A stretch of 54,444 bases of DNA, taken from Bacteroidota bacterium (lineage in GTDB: Bacteria > Bacteroidota > Bacteroidia > Flavobacteriales_D > Crocinitomicaceae). Where the stretch lies: NCBI GenBank assembly GCA_016868915.1, contig VGFL01000003.1, positions 1 through 54,444 on the forward strand, written 5' to 3'. The position numbers were made by a program, and so were the translations under genes. Within the stretch, counting starts at the first letter, position 1. Each line of letters starts with the position of its first letter. The notes under the pieces were generated by a model that saw nothing but the letters and a program-made list of their open reading frames with translations, made no database searches and was not told the DNA's origin. This document shows, one piece after another, positions 17,794-27,402 of the stretch.

Positions 17794-19321
17794 TGTAATG
17801 ACTCATTAATCCTGTTCGAATACCCGCTTGAAAAATTAAATTAGATTTTATTACATCTAACATTTCAGATCTCCAAATCATATTCCCAAAAATATTTACG
17901 TTTAATTTAGTATTGAACCTAAAACCAACTTCCAATTGATTATTTAATACCATCCCATTTCTTTCTTGTGATATGAGTCTTACGGGTAATAAAGCGTCGT
18001 TGTTGTAATTCTTCAAAAAATAAGTGCTGCTTTTCATATCAATATAATAATGTTGAAGCTGCGTATTAAATCGAACCAATAATTCTTTAAACCCCGTTCC
18101 TGTAATATGGGCGAGCGGGAGATTGTAATTGCTATAATTTAGTCGGGCATAAGAATCTGTATACATATTTTGAGTTGCCATATTAAACTCCACTTGAATC
18201 ATTGTTTTAAGATACTTCCATGGGTTGAAGTATCTTAATCCTACTTGAGAAGCGAATTGATTTTTACCTCCACTTCCCGTAGCAAATTGCGAATAAATGA
18301 GAAGCTTGTTAAAGAGGATTTGTGAAAAATTCAATCCATAAATTGTATAGGTGTTTTTCGAATAAAGTGCTGAAATACCAGGAACAGGAATAAAATATAG
18401 CGGATTCAATGATTTTGTAACCAATGAATCCCCCATCGACCAGATACTTCCTTCAAAAAAACTAATTGAACTTTGTTTTGAAAGTTGATAGGAAATATAA
18501 TTTGCGGAAAATCCCTTAGGTTGGTAATATCCCTCAACTGTATTGTAGGTTTTTTTTCGCACTAAATTCATATGACGAGTGCGCAGAAAATTGATGGTCC
18601 ATTTGGAATTTACTTTATAATCAACGCGTAAATAAGGAGATCCACACGAATTATCAGACAGTAGGATAGATCGATATCCAGAACCGACAAATTGTTGGTT
18701 ATTGCCTGCAATGACGGCTACTTGTTTTATTGGTTTATAAATGATTGAACCTACGGCGTAGGAATAGTCAAATGCATTTGTTTTAAAGGGTTTAGTTCGA
18801 GCAGAACCTGGTACTACACCATTTTGTTGAACATAGTTATTCGAGATAGTATAAAATTCTCCGTTGTTCTTAACAAATTGAGATTCAAAATCGCTAAATC
18901 TAGATTGATTTTCAAAAAATGAAGTAGAAAAAGAGAAGTTTTTAAATAAATCCCCTTCAATGAGTATTCCTCTTGTATTTTGAAATAAATTAGCCTTTGA
19001 GGTATCCCTGTAGTCTCTTCCGAAGCTAAATTGACCTAAAGCTGAAATAGTTAAAAAATAATCTTTCCCTTTTAATTCAACCATGTGTTTTTTCAGGAAG
19101 GCCATAGTCCGTGCACTGTATCGAACCGTTGAATCAGGAATTGAATGAGGGGGGTTATACTCTGACTCTAGAACAGGTAAAAACCCATTTCCAATACATG
19201 TATTTGGGTGATTTGAATTCAATAATTGGTCCCGATAATAAGCGTGTGTTGAGATAAGGTTATTTTGACCAATCCCAAAAGAACCAAAACACAAGGCTAA
19301 AATTAAAAGATAGTACTTCAT
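17783..19321 (-). CDS. RemB-like outer-membrane protein, copy 2 (overlaps copy 1 by 11 nt)
   Basis: NNQQFVGSGYRSILLSDNSCGSPYLRVDYKV aligns to the FIGEGSRSLFLSDYG motif of the neighbour; related C-termini. Confidence 0.72.
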   Translation of the reverse strand: MKYYLLILALCFGSFGIGQNNLISTHAYYRDQLLNSNHPNTCIGNGFLPVLESEYNPPHSIPDSTVRYSARTMAFLKKHMVELKGKDYFLTISALGQFSFGRDYRDTSKANLFQNTRGILIEGDLFKNFSFSTSFFENQSRFSDFESQFVKNNGEFYTISNNYVQQNGVVPGSARTKPFKTNAFDYSYAVGSIIYKPIKQVAVIAGNNQQFVGSGYRSILLSDNSCGSPYLRVDYKVNSKWTINFLRTRHMNLVRKKTYNTVEGYYQPKGFSANYISYQLSKQSSISFFEGSIWSMGDSLVTKSLNPLYFIPVPGISALYSKNTYTIYGLNFSQILFNKLLIYSQFATGSGGKNQFASQVGLRYFNPWKYLKTMIQVEFNMATQNMYTDSYARLNYSNYNLPLAHITGTGFKELLVRFNTQLQHYYIDMKSSTYFLKNYNNDALLPVRLISQERNGMVLNNQLEVGFRFNTKLNVNIFGNMIWRSEMLDVIKSNLIFQAGIRTGLMSHYNDY

Positions 19322-20124
19322 GGCAAGATTTCACAAAGTGCACTTGTTTTCGCTATAAAATAAGGATTCGTCAAATTTTCTTTATTGTATTGAAGAGGCT
19401 CACCTGTTTCTGCATGATAAACGACACCGCCCAACACTTCTAATATAGCTTGTCCTGCGGCAATATCCCATTCCATGGTTGGGGCAAAACGTGGATAAGC
19501 ATCCGCCTTACCTGTTGCAAGATCAAAGAACTTGAGCGAAGATCCTTTTTTTACATATTCAATCTCTGGTGAAATAGACTGCAGTTTTTGGATAAATTTC
19601 AAGACAGGGCCTGAATGATGACTTCGGGAACACGTCATTACAATTGGAGAATTTATTATTTTTGGTTGGTTAATTTTTTTCCAACTCTTTTGGTTGTTGA
19701 TATTTTCAAAATCAATAATAAATACTCCAAATTCTTTTGCTCCAATAATAATCTCTTTATTCACTGGAGAAGCGATCAATCCGAATATAGGAACCCCATT
19801 TTCAATTAGGGCAATGTTAACAGCAAACTCTCCATTCCCCCTGACAAATTCTTTAGTTCCATCTAAAGGGTCGATACACCAGCATTTTGTCCAGCTGCTT
19901 CGTTCTGAAAAATGAGAATTTACACTTTCCTCCCCAGTCACTGGTATTCCTGTTGGATCGAGGTATTTGTGAAGTATTTCCGTAGAGACAGTATCGGCTA
20001 TGGTTATCGGGGAGCCATCTGCTTTATACTCAGCCTCAAAACCATTAGAATAAATCTGCATAATTTGTTGTGAAGCTTCAACTGCTGCTTGTAAGGCCTG
20101 AAAGTAGATTGATCCTATTTCCAT
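19318..20124 (-). CDS. cysQ: 3'(2'),5'-bisphosphate nucleotidase
   Basis: YKADGSPITIADTVS..., GEES, WCIDPLDGTKEFVRGNGEFAVNIALIENG, ...MEWDIAAGQAILEVLGG: inositol monophosphatase superfamily CysQ motifs. Confidence 0.95.
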   Translation of the reverse strand: MEIGSIYFQALQAAVEASQQIMQIYSNGFEAEYKADGSPITIADTVSTEILHKYLDPTGIPVTGEESVNSHFSERSSWTKCWCIDPLDGTKEFVRGNGEFAVNIALIENGVPIFGLIASPVNKEIIIGAKEFGVFIIDFENINNQKSWKKINQPKIINSPIVMTCSRSHHSGPVLKFIQKLQSISPEIEYVKKGSSLKFFDLATGKADAYPRFAPTMEWDIAAGQAILEVLGGVVYHAETGEPLQYNKENLTNPYFIAKTSALCEILP

Positions 20125-21062
20125 CAGGATTTAATCTTTTGTTTAATTACTTGGTAGATTTCCCAGGTAATACGATCGTACACATAAATCAGAACATGCA
20201 TATTCTCAGCATTATAGTTGCCATCTAACTGATTAGGGACTACAAATGAATAATTTACGTAATACTTGCCATTATTTAATAAGTCATTTGTTAAGGTTCG
20301 ACCGAATGCCTGTCCTCCGAGATTTGCACGATGAATATCACGGTGCACATAGGAGGCGTTATGTGAATTATCACTCATTTTTTGATCCCCCACCAACGAA
20401 TCTTCAAGTAAATAGGAAACAATTCCAAGTTCATTTGTTAATGATTGATCCAATTTTTCTACCTCAACATGTAAGAATGCCCCTTTTGTTTGAGGATAAT
20501 AGTTTAATGCCGACTGAATATTTACGCGTAAATTATTCTGCGTTATTTGATCGCTCGTCATGGATGACCATTGTGCGGGACTTTGGAAAATGTAACCGTT
20601 GTTGAATCTGTTTACTGTACCTCTTGGGTTTCCAATAAAACCACCATCATTTATGCCAAAGTACGCGCCCATTTCTAGTCCTTGAGCGTTTGTGAAGTCC
20701 GTAGGATAGTTTGGTAGAGAGACCACTTGGAAATCACCCATTCCTGTGGGTCCAGAATGAATTGAAGCGGTAAATACACGGGATGGATTAGCTTCATGTA
20801 GGGAATGAGCTTCATCGGCAGCCGCTGGGCAAAAAACACAAAGATGGCCCGTAAAATCTTCAATTAATACATTTCTGTTTGTATTTGTATTTGAGGAAAA
20901 TTGTGGCCATTCATTCGCAATATAATCGCTCCAGTTTCCTGGGTAAAGCAAAGTGTCTAGCTCTGTATTATAAGAAGAGGAGTAGGGATTATCAACTTTA
21001 TCACAGGCGCTGTTAAGTGCAGAAAAAATAATTAAAATCAATCCTAAAATATATCTTTTCAT
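20124..21062 (-). CDS. Omp28-related outer-membrane lipoprotein
   Basis: Lipobox ALNSAC; NVLIEDFTGHLCVFCPAAADEAHSLHEANPSRVFTASIHSG (CxxC thiol motif typical of the Omp28 family). Confidence 0.87.
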   Translation of the reverse strand: MKRYILGLILIIFSALNSACDKVDNPYSSSYNTELDTLLYPGNWSDYIANEWPQFSSNTNTNRNVLIEDFTGHLCVFCPAAADEAHSLHEANPSRVFTASIHSGPTGMGDFQVVSLPNYPTDFTNAQGLEMGAYFGINDGGFIGNPRGTVNRFNNGYIFQSPAQWSSMTSDQITQNNLRVNIQSALNYYPQTKGAFLHVEVEKLDQSLTNELGIVSYLLEDSLVGDQKMSDNSHNASYVHRDIHRANLGGQAFGRTLTNDLLNNGKYYVNYSFVVPNQLDGNYNAENMHVLIYVYDRITWEIYQVIKQKIKS

Positions 21063-21063
21063 A

Positions 21064-22743
21064 CTAAAAGCTTTGAGTGAAACTTAGTGTTAAGCCATTA
21101 GAGGCAGGCACAAATCTGCAAACTCCACCAACGCAGAATAGTCCAGCTCTTTGTCTCCCGTAATAGATCATAAATCGTGTGGCCTCTTTGACATATCCAA
21201 AGGTAATTATAGGATAATGCACCCGTAAATTTGGGTTAGGATGACCATAATTGTACTGATTCATGAATCCAAATGACCAATGCGGAGAAACCGTATATTC
21301 AACAAGTATGGTCGCCCAATCGCCTTTATCGTTCGTTTGTCCGTTTTTACGTTCGACTAACAGCCCTTGTAATTCTGCTCGGATAGCATGTTTTTTATTT
21401 ATCTTATAGGATCCTTCAACAACACCAATATGAGCTTTAATAATTCCGGATGCATCATTGGAAATTTTAGCCACGTCATTATTAACATTAATATTAAAAT
21501 AAGAAAAAATGAAGCTTAATTTTTTATTAAATTTCTTTGTTACATTTATATTAATGTCGCGCCAATAAAGGCTATCACTCATTTCAAAAGGTCTTGTACG
21601 ATAGGTTACTCCAGTGGAATCCAATGGGTTTATTCCCGAGGTACGCTGAGTAGGTCTGTAGGTAGTTGAAAAGTTGAAATTTACAGTTGTCCCGTATTTA
21701 CCACCAACTAATGTCCCCTTTTTAAAGGAATAAAGTACTTCGGCCTGGTAGGCCACCTCCCCAAGTGGTTGAGTGGCATATGGATAAAGTGTTGCGACTA
21801 AATTGTACGTATGCGTTTTATTAAGTGCTGGTAAAAAGTTTATAAAAACATCTTGTAAATCTTTCGTTCTATCGGATCGATAACTCATATTATCAACGGA
21901 CTTTCCTGAAAGTAAGACGCCAAATCCTTTTTTAGAATAACTTAAGTTAAAAATTGCGGCATGTCCAAAATTATAGATTTTACTGTTGTCATTTGAAGGA
22001 TCTTGTTCTTTCAAGATGTATTCGCCGTTTAAGTTTATTTTTTTATATCGAGCATTGAATCTTCCACCGTAAGCTCCAACATTTTGAGGGAGAATTAATT
22101 CATTGTCGTTGTCTGCTTGAAATTTACTGACAAAGGAGGCTCCAAGGCCGAAATCCCAATCATCTGACAGTAGGGAATCAAAAGCTTCTTTGAAATTAAT
22201 TTCTGCATCAACTCCGCGCACAATTCCCTCTCCATGGATAATTCTTCCTTGCTGGAAGGATAAACGTTGATATCCATAAACCCCTTTAAGTCTAACTCCC
22301 GAGTAGGGGTTAACAATTAGACGAATACCATCAAGTAAATTATCATACCCTAATGCTCGGTCTTCATAAGCTCTTAAGGATAATCCTGCGCCGAATTGTT
22401 CGTAAAATGATCCAAGTGTTATATCAACAAGTTTGTTTGTATATCCAATGTAACGCATTCCTATTCCTGTTCCATCAAAACGATTTGGATATCCTTGTAT
22501 TCTGGGTAAATAAGACTCTATCCTCATCCCTGCCTTGAAGTTTTTATTGGTATAAAAAACATTCATGTAAGAATTTATCAGTCCTTTTTGTGCAGGCTGA
22601 TTGGCAGCAATAATTGAATCGTTATTTAAATACTGAAAAGTGGATTCAATATTTCCTGTAAAAGTTCCGCCGTTTGTATAGTCTTGAGAGAAAGTTGCAA
22701 ATGAAAGACAAAGCAGAAAAAACAGGAAAATTGTTTTCGGCAT
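21064..22743 (-). CDS. DUF6029-like outer-membrane beta-barrel protein
   Basis: Signal peptide FATFSQ; GGTFTGNIESTFQYLNND...MNVFYTNKNFKAGMRIESYLPRIQGYPNRFDGTGIGMRYIGY...GSFYEQFGAGLSLRAYEDRALGYDN; lies between Omp28 and TlpA. Confidence 0.8.
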   Translation of the reverse strand: MPKTIFLFFLLCLSFATFSQDYTNGGTFTGNIESTFQYLNNDSIIAANQPAQKGLINSYMNVFYTNKNFKAGMRIESYLPRIQGYPNRFDGTGIGMRYIGYTNKLVDITLGSFYEQFGAGLSLRAYEDRALGYDNLLDGIRLIVNPYSGVRLKGVYGYQRLSFQQGRIIHGEGIVRGVDAEINFKEAFDSLLSDDWDFGLGASFVSKFQADNDNELILPQNVGAYGGRFNARYKKINLNGEYILKEQDPSNDNSKIYNFGHAAIFNLSYSKKGFGVLLSGKSVDNMSYRSDRTKDLQDVFINFLPALNKTHTYNLVATLYPYATQPLGEVAYQAEVLYSFKKGTLVGGKYGTTVNFNFSTTYRPTQRTSGINPLDSTGVTYRTRPFEMSDSLYWRDININVTKKFNKKLSFIFSYFNINVNNDVAKISNDASGIIKAHIGVVEGSYKINKKHAIRAELQGLLVERKNGQTNDKGDWATILVEYTVSPHWSFGFMNQYNYGHPNPNLRVHYPIITFGYVKEATRFMIYYGRQRAGLFCVGGVCRFVPASNGLTLSFTQSF

Positions 22744-22750
22744 AATCTAT

Positions 22751-23254
22751 TTATTTTGCTCCTAATTTTTTAATTTCTTCGAATAATTTTTCTTCATCAC
22801 CCGGAGCATAATTGTTGTGTGAATACACAATATTGCCGTCTTTATCAATCAGAAATGTATGTGGGACATTATTCACTCCCATGGCTCTTTTAAAGTCTCC
22901 ATTAGGATCTAACAACACCTCAAACTCCCATGCTTTTCCGTTTACGTAGGTTGAAACAGCATTTTTTGTTTTTTCATCATCAATTGATACTGCAACAAGC
23001 GTAATACCTGTTTCTTCCTTCCAATCTGAATATACTTCGTGGATTGTATTCAATTCTTTTTTACATGGTGAACACCACGTTGCCCAAAAACTAATAACCA
23101 CTGGCCCTGTGAATCCCATTGTAGAGGTATTCATCTTTTTTCCTTTTAAATCTCTTAAATCAACCGATGGAAGTTTTTTAAGATTTAAGTCTGCCTCTTG
23201 ACTATTTAATATTGAAGCTACAAAAATGAATGAGAAAAATGCAATTGTTTTCAT
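22751..23254 (-). CDS. TlpA-family thioredoxin-like protein, exported
   Basis: VVISFWATWCSPCKKELNTI with WCxxC motif and signal peptide. Confidence 0.95.
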   Translation of the reverse strand: MKTIAFFSFIFVASILNSQEADLNLKKLPSVDLRDLKGKKMNTSTMGFTGPVVISFWATWCSPCKKELNTIHEVYSDWKEETGITLVAVSIDDEKTKNAVSTYVNGKAWEFEVLLDPNGDFKRAMGVNNVPHTFLIDKDGNIVYSHNNYAPGDEEKLFEEIKKLGAK

Positions 23255-23310
23255 CGTTTTAAATTTTAAAAAATTCTATTATCAATTACTCTACCAAAAA
23301 TAATGAAAAA

Positions 23311-24423
23311 TTAATTGGAGTCATTTGATGCTTTAAATTTTAATGTGTTTCGATAGAGCAGAACAAATACAATTATAAAGAAAAGAATAAAAAAAAGATT
23401 TGGAATTATAATATTATTAATGGTAAGATAAATAATTAGAATTGACAGCAAAAAAGAAAAAAACCCGATTATGGAAAAAATAATCCAAACTTGCAGGTCG
23501 CTGTAACCGGCATATACCAAATGATGAGTTGTGTGATCTTTTCCACCAATCATCGGAGATTTTCCTGCCCGCATTCGATTAATTACAACAGTCAATGTAT
23601 CTGCTGCAGCGGGAGTAAGCGCAATTAGTGTAATAATTATACTAATCCATGCATTGTGTTGGGTTGTTGATCCTAAATTCCACAGATACTTTATCGAAAA
23701 AAAAGATACAAACAATCCTAAAAACTGGCTGCCAGAATCTCCCATAAAAAGCTTGGAAGGATAAATATTATAGGAAAGAAATCCAATTAGCGAACCTAAC
23801 ATTGAAACAATTATGAATAACCAAAATGGTTTAGTTGGATTTCCAATTACATAACAACTTATCAAACACGTAAGAAGTGCAAAGAATACTGTCGTAGCTG
23901 ATATACCATCCATATTGTCTAGCACATTTATTGAATTCATCAAAGTAACAACCCAGATTACAGTAAATAATGAATCAATTATAGGGATATGAAATAGATC
24001 AATTTTAATATTTGTCCATAAAAATATTAGCCCCATAAAAATTTGTACAAATAGTTTTAAATAAGGCTTTGTATTATAGGCATCGTCTGCTAATCCCATG
24101 GAAAATGAAATTGAAGATGCGATGAACAATCCAACGAAATTTATATCTGCGAAAAGGTTAATGGCAGGAAACTTTATTAAGCATAAAACAGTAGAAAATA
24201 AAAACCCTACAAATAAACTTATCCCTCCAAGTGATGGTTTAGATTGATTACTCCATCGCACAAGAATATCATTATTATTTCTAATTCCTAATGATTTTGA
24301 AAAACGCAACAATAAATGATTACTTACTAAGGTAATTACTAGAGTTCCCGCAAAAAAAATAATAGAAACCAATAAATCGGAGGTTACCATAACTTTTTTA
24401 AAAAGGCGAATAAAAATCTTCAA
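23311..24423 (-). CDS. MraY/WecA-family undecaprenyl-phosphate glycosyl-1-phosphate transferase
   Basis: Polytopic; SKPSLGGISLFVGF, GLADDAYNTKPYLKL, NSINVLDNMDGIS, LFMGDSGSQFLG, KDHTTHHL motifs. Confidence 0.93.
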   Translation of the reverse strand: MKIFIRLFKKVMVTSDLLVSIIFFAGTLVITLVSNHLLLRFSKSLGIRNNNDILVRWSNQSKPSLGGISLFVGFLFSTVLCLIKFPAINLFADINFVGLFIASSISFSMGLADDAYNTKPYLKLFVQIFMGLIFLWTNIKIDLFHIPIIDSLFTVIWVVTLMNSINVLDNMDGISATTVFFALLTCLISCYVIGNPTKPFWLFIIVSMLGSLIGFLSYNIYPSKLFMGDSGSQFLGLFVSFFSIKYLWNLGSTTQHNAWISIIITLIALTPAAADTLTVVINRMRAGKSPMIGGKDHTTHHLVYAGYSDLQVWIIFSIIGFFSFLLSILIIYLTINNIIIPNLFFILFFIIVFVLLYRNTLKFKASNDSN

Positions 24424-24940
24424 ATAAAACCCCTTCTTTATCTTTAGGAGAAATAATCGGATTTTTTATCTGCCAATCAATATTTAAGCTACGATCATTC
24501 CATAAAATAGTTTCCTCAGATTGAGGATTATAGTAATTTGTGCACTTATAAGAGAAAATCGTGTTGTCCTCTAAAGCCAAAAAACCATGGGCAAATCCTT
24601 CAGGAATCCACAATTGATTTCGTTTTTGAGCCGACAGTATTACCTTGAGGTGCTGTCCGTAAGTTGTTGAGTTTTTCCTTAAGTCTAAAACAACATCCAA
24701 TACCGATCCAGCGATTACTTGAACTAATTTTCCTTGTGAATTTGGGGGAGTTTGAAAATGTAGTCCACGGAGAACCCCTTTATTCGATGCAGAAAAATTA
24801 TCTTGAACAAAGCTTCCATTATTTAAAAATTGGATGTAGCGTTTTTCATTATAGGTTTCCAAGAAAAATCCACGATTGTCCTCAAAGACTTTAGGAAAAA
24901 CCTCAAATATCCCTTTTATTTTTTTTTCTTCGATTTCCAA
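24398..24940 (-). CDS. rfbC: dTDP-4-dehydrorhamnose 3,5-epimerase
   Basis: EDNRGFFLETYNEKRY, QDNFSASNKGVLRGLHFQ, GSVLDVVLDLRKNSTTYG, WIPEGFAHGFLAL. Confidence 0.96.
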   Translation of the reverse strand: MEIEEKKIKGIFEVFPKVFEDNRGFFLETYNEKRYIQFLNNGSFVQDNFSASNKGVLRGLHFQTPPNSQGKLVQVIAGSVLDVVLDLRKNSTTYGQHLKVILSAQKRNQLWIPEGFAHGFLALEDNTIFSYKCTNYYNPQSEETILWNDRSLNIDWQIKNPIISPKDKEGVLFEDFYSPF

Positions 24941-27402
24941 ATCAATTTCTTAAGACTATTAAAAACTCGAATAACAAATGGGGAATTCTCTTCGTCGTCC
25001 GTGTAATAACCCGAACCGTAACCATAATTACTGCCATATCCATATCCATATCCATATCCGTACCCATAACCATACCCATAAGCATAATTGTATACATAGC
25101 TGTAAAGGGACCGCTTTGTTTCTATGGCATTCAAGACAATATTTAAGGATGTCAATTTTTGAACGTTGAAAAGTTCGTCAACCCGTTCAGTAAAAACCCG
25201 TTTTGAATAATTAGACTTAAATACATATATTGGGATATCAGCATTAGCTAAAACGTGAACACCGTCCGACACAATTCCTACTGGTGGGTTATCAATTATA
25301 ATTATGTCATAAAGCGACTTCATATCTTCTAAAAAGATTTCAAATTCCCTACTTAAAACCAACTCTGAAGGATTTGGTGGAATTGGTCCGGCAGTTATAA
25401 AATCTAATCCTGGGATATGAGAAAATTGAATAACATCCTCATACGTGACGTTTTTGGAAAGTAAATTACTCATCCCTCTTACATTTTCAGCGGAAAATCC
25501 ATGATGAACTTTTGGTTTTCTCAAATCAAGATCGACTACCAATGTTTTCTTTCCAGATGCAGATAGCATCCCGGCTAAATTCAATGCAACAAACGTTTTC
25601 CCCTCTCCCGAGACAGATGAGGATATTGCAACCACCTTAGCATCTTTGTTTATGAAACTCATATTTGCTCTAATAGCTCTTAACGCTTCAGAAATTCTAC
25701 TTTTCGAAGATTCATTAACAATAATTTGAGAATATTTCATTCGTCGATTATACAATGGGACAGTACCCAAGAAATTTGCCTTATCAGGCAATATTTTCAT
25801 TAAATCTTCTGGACCTACAATTTCGTTGTATCTCAAATAAAGAAAAATAAGTACTATTATTCCCAAAACAGCGCCAAAAATTGACGAAAGTAAATAGATT
25901 AGTTTTGCATTAGGACTAACTGGTGATTCGGATAATACCGGTGGAGATAAAACTCTATTTACTGAAGTGAAGCCTGCATTTGATAGGGCAAATTCAATTT
26001 TTTTCTCGGTAAAGAGAGTGAAATAACGATTGTTTAATTCCTCGATATTTTTCAATCGGTCAAAATTTAATGTTTTCTCTGGCAAATCAAAATATCTATC
26101 TTCTAATTCCTTTGTTTTTTGTTGAATAAGTGATACGTCTCCTTTAATTCTTTCTTCGATTACTGAGATGCTCTTTTTCAGGGATGCTAAACGTGATTCA
26201 ATTTTCTTTAAATTCTTTTTATATTCACTGTGATCGATGGTTAAGTCTTGTAATAGTTCATCTCTTTTTTCGAGGAGCTTATTTAATTCTTCGATTTGCC
26301 TTAAAAGGCTACCTTCAAAACTTTTTTTCCCAATCATTTCAGGAATCAGCTTATAAACATCTACCTTATCAGGATCTTGTGAGATTTTTCCTTTAATCAA
26401 ATAAACGGTTACTAATTCCTCCTCGTGCTCAAGGAGTTTACGCTTTAGATCGTTCATTTTATCCGAAATAGATTCACTTTCGATTTTTGGATCTGTAATT
26501 TTTTCTCTTCGCTGAAAATTTGTAACGCTATCTCGGGCAATTTTTAAAACTTTCGAGAGGGAATCAAGTTGTTGACCAACATAAGCTATAACCTTTTCAT
26601 TGTTTTGTTTTCCGATTTTCTCCTCGTACTTAAAAAAAGTAGCCACCATTGCTTGAACTACATCTCTACATAAAATAGGGTTATAATGATCAAAAGTAAT
26701 CTGGATTGTTTTTGCATCGGGATCTACAGGCATTACAGTCAGTTTGGACATCCATTCCTTTTTTAAGACTTGTTTTTTATTGATTACAAAATACAATTTT
26801 CCATTACTCAAGATTTCGGCAAACTCAGCTTTTGATCCTTTAATTTCAATTGTAAAGTCTTCATTTTTAATTTTTCCATTTAAGGTTCCCCGAGCAATTT
26901 TAGACACTCCATTTTTTAAATAATGTAACTCAAGTAGATTAGAATTGGGGGAGGGCAACTGAATATCAAATCTTTGGCCACACAGGGAAGAGTCGGTAAG
27001 TTTAATTGGATTAATTGTAAAAAGAGTTAATTTATACAAATCTTTTGTCAAAAGCTTACCCTCAGAAAAGATTCCAACCTTGGTATCCAATAAATTCATT
27101 GCATTTTCAAAAATAAAGTCAGATCTCAAGAATTCAACTGTATTATTTAAAATGGAACCTTGAGGGACATTCACAATGGCCTTATCACCTAAAGCTTGCT
27201 TCATTTTATCTTCTTCTACCAGTTGGATAACAGAGGAAGATTGGTAAATAGGTTTTGTGTACCTTAAGTATATGTAGGCACATCCCAAGCAGATTGCTAT
27301 TATTACAAAAGGTAAAAACCAGTGGCGAGTGAGGATTTGCCCTAAAATGATTGGGTTAAATTCCTTATTAACAATAAGCTTTTTCTCTTGTCCAATACTC
27401 AT
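24916..27402 (-). CDS. Wzc-type polysaccharide co-polymerase / BY-kinase with Tyr-Gly-rich C-terminal tail
   Basis: N-terminal Wzz domain; coiled coils; VVAISSSVSGEGKTFVALNLAGMLSASGKKTLVVDLDLRKP (Walker A/A'), DIIIIDNPPVG; tail YSYVYNYAYGYGYGYGYGYGYGYGSNYGYGSGYY. Confidence 0.95.
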   Translation of the reverse strand: MSIGQEKKLIVNKEFNPIILGQILTRHWFLPFVIIAICLGCAYIYLRYTKPIYQSSSVIQLVEEDKMKQALGDKAIVNVPQGSILNNTVEFLRSDFIFENAMNLLDTKVGIFSEGKLLTKDLYKLTLFTINPIKLTDSSLCGQRFDIQLPSPNSNLLELHYLKNGVSKIARGTLNGKIKNEDFTIEIKGSKAEFAEILSNGKLYFVINKKQVLKKEWMSKLTVMPVDPDAKTIQITFDHYNPILCRDVVQAMVATFFKYEEKIGKQNNEKVIAYVGQQLDSLSKVLKIARDSVTNFQRREKITDPKIESESISDKMNDLKRKLLEHEEELVTVYLIKGKISQDPDKVDVYKLIPEMIGKKSFEGSLLRQIEELNKLLEKRDELLQDLTIDHSEYKKNLKKIESRLASLKKSISVIEERIKGDVSLIQQKTKELEDRYFDLPEKTLNFDRLKNIEELNNRYFTLFTEKKIEFALSNAGFTSVNRVLSPPVLSESPVSPNAKLIYLLSSIFGAVLGIIVLIFLYLRYNEIVGPEDLMKILPDKANFLGTVPLYNRRMKYSQIIVNESSKSRISEALRAIRANMSFINKDAKVVAISSSVSGEGKTFVALNLAGMLSASGKKTLVVDLDLRKPKVHHGFSAENVRGMSNLLSKNVTYEDVIQFSHIPGLDFITAGPIPPNPSELVLSREFEIFLEDMKSLYDIIIIDNPPVGIVSDGVHVLANADIPIYVFKSNYSKRVFTERVDELFNVQKLTSLNIVLNAIETKRSLYSYVYNYAYGYGYGYGYGYGYGYGSNYGYGSGYYTDDEENSPFVIRVFNSLKKLIWKSKKKK
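25034..25087. repeat. Hexanucleotide tandem repeat (CCATAT on +; about 9 units, 4 perfect) encoding Tyr-Gly dipeptides
   Basis: CCATAT x4, CCGTAC, CCATAA, CCATAC, CCATAA, GCATAA; inside the wzc-like gene. Confidence 0.95.

Noticed and set aside
20246-20605. 119-aa + strand ORF
   Set aside because: Lies antisense within the Omp28-like gene; composition not protein-like.
24978-25169. + strand 63-aa ORF with HIHIHIHIRTHNHTH repeats (looks like a metal-binding protein)
   Set aside because: It is the antisense of the Tyr-Gly hexamer repeat in the wzc-like gene; the His-rich pattern is a by-product of CCATAT reading.
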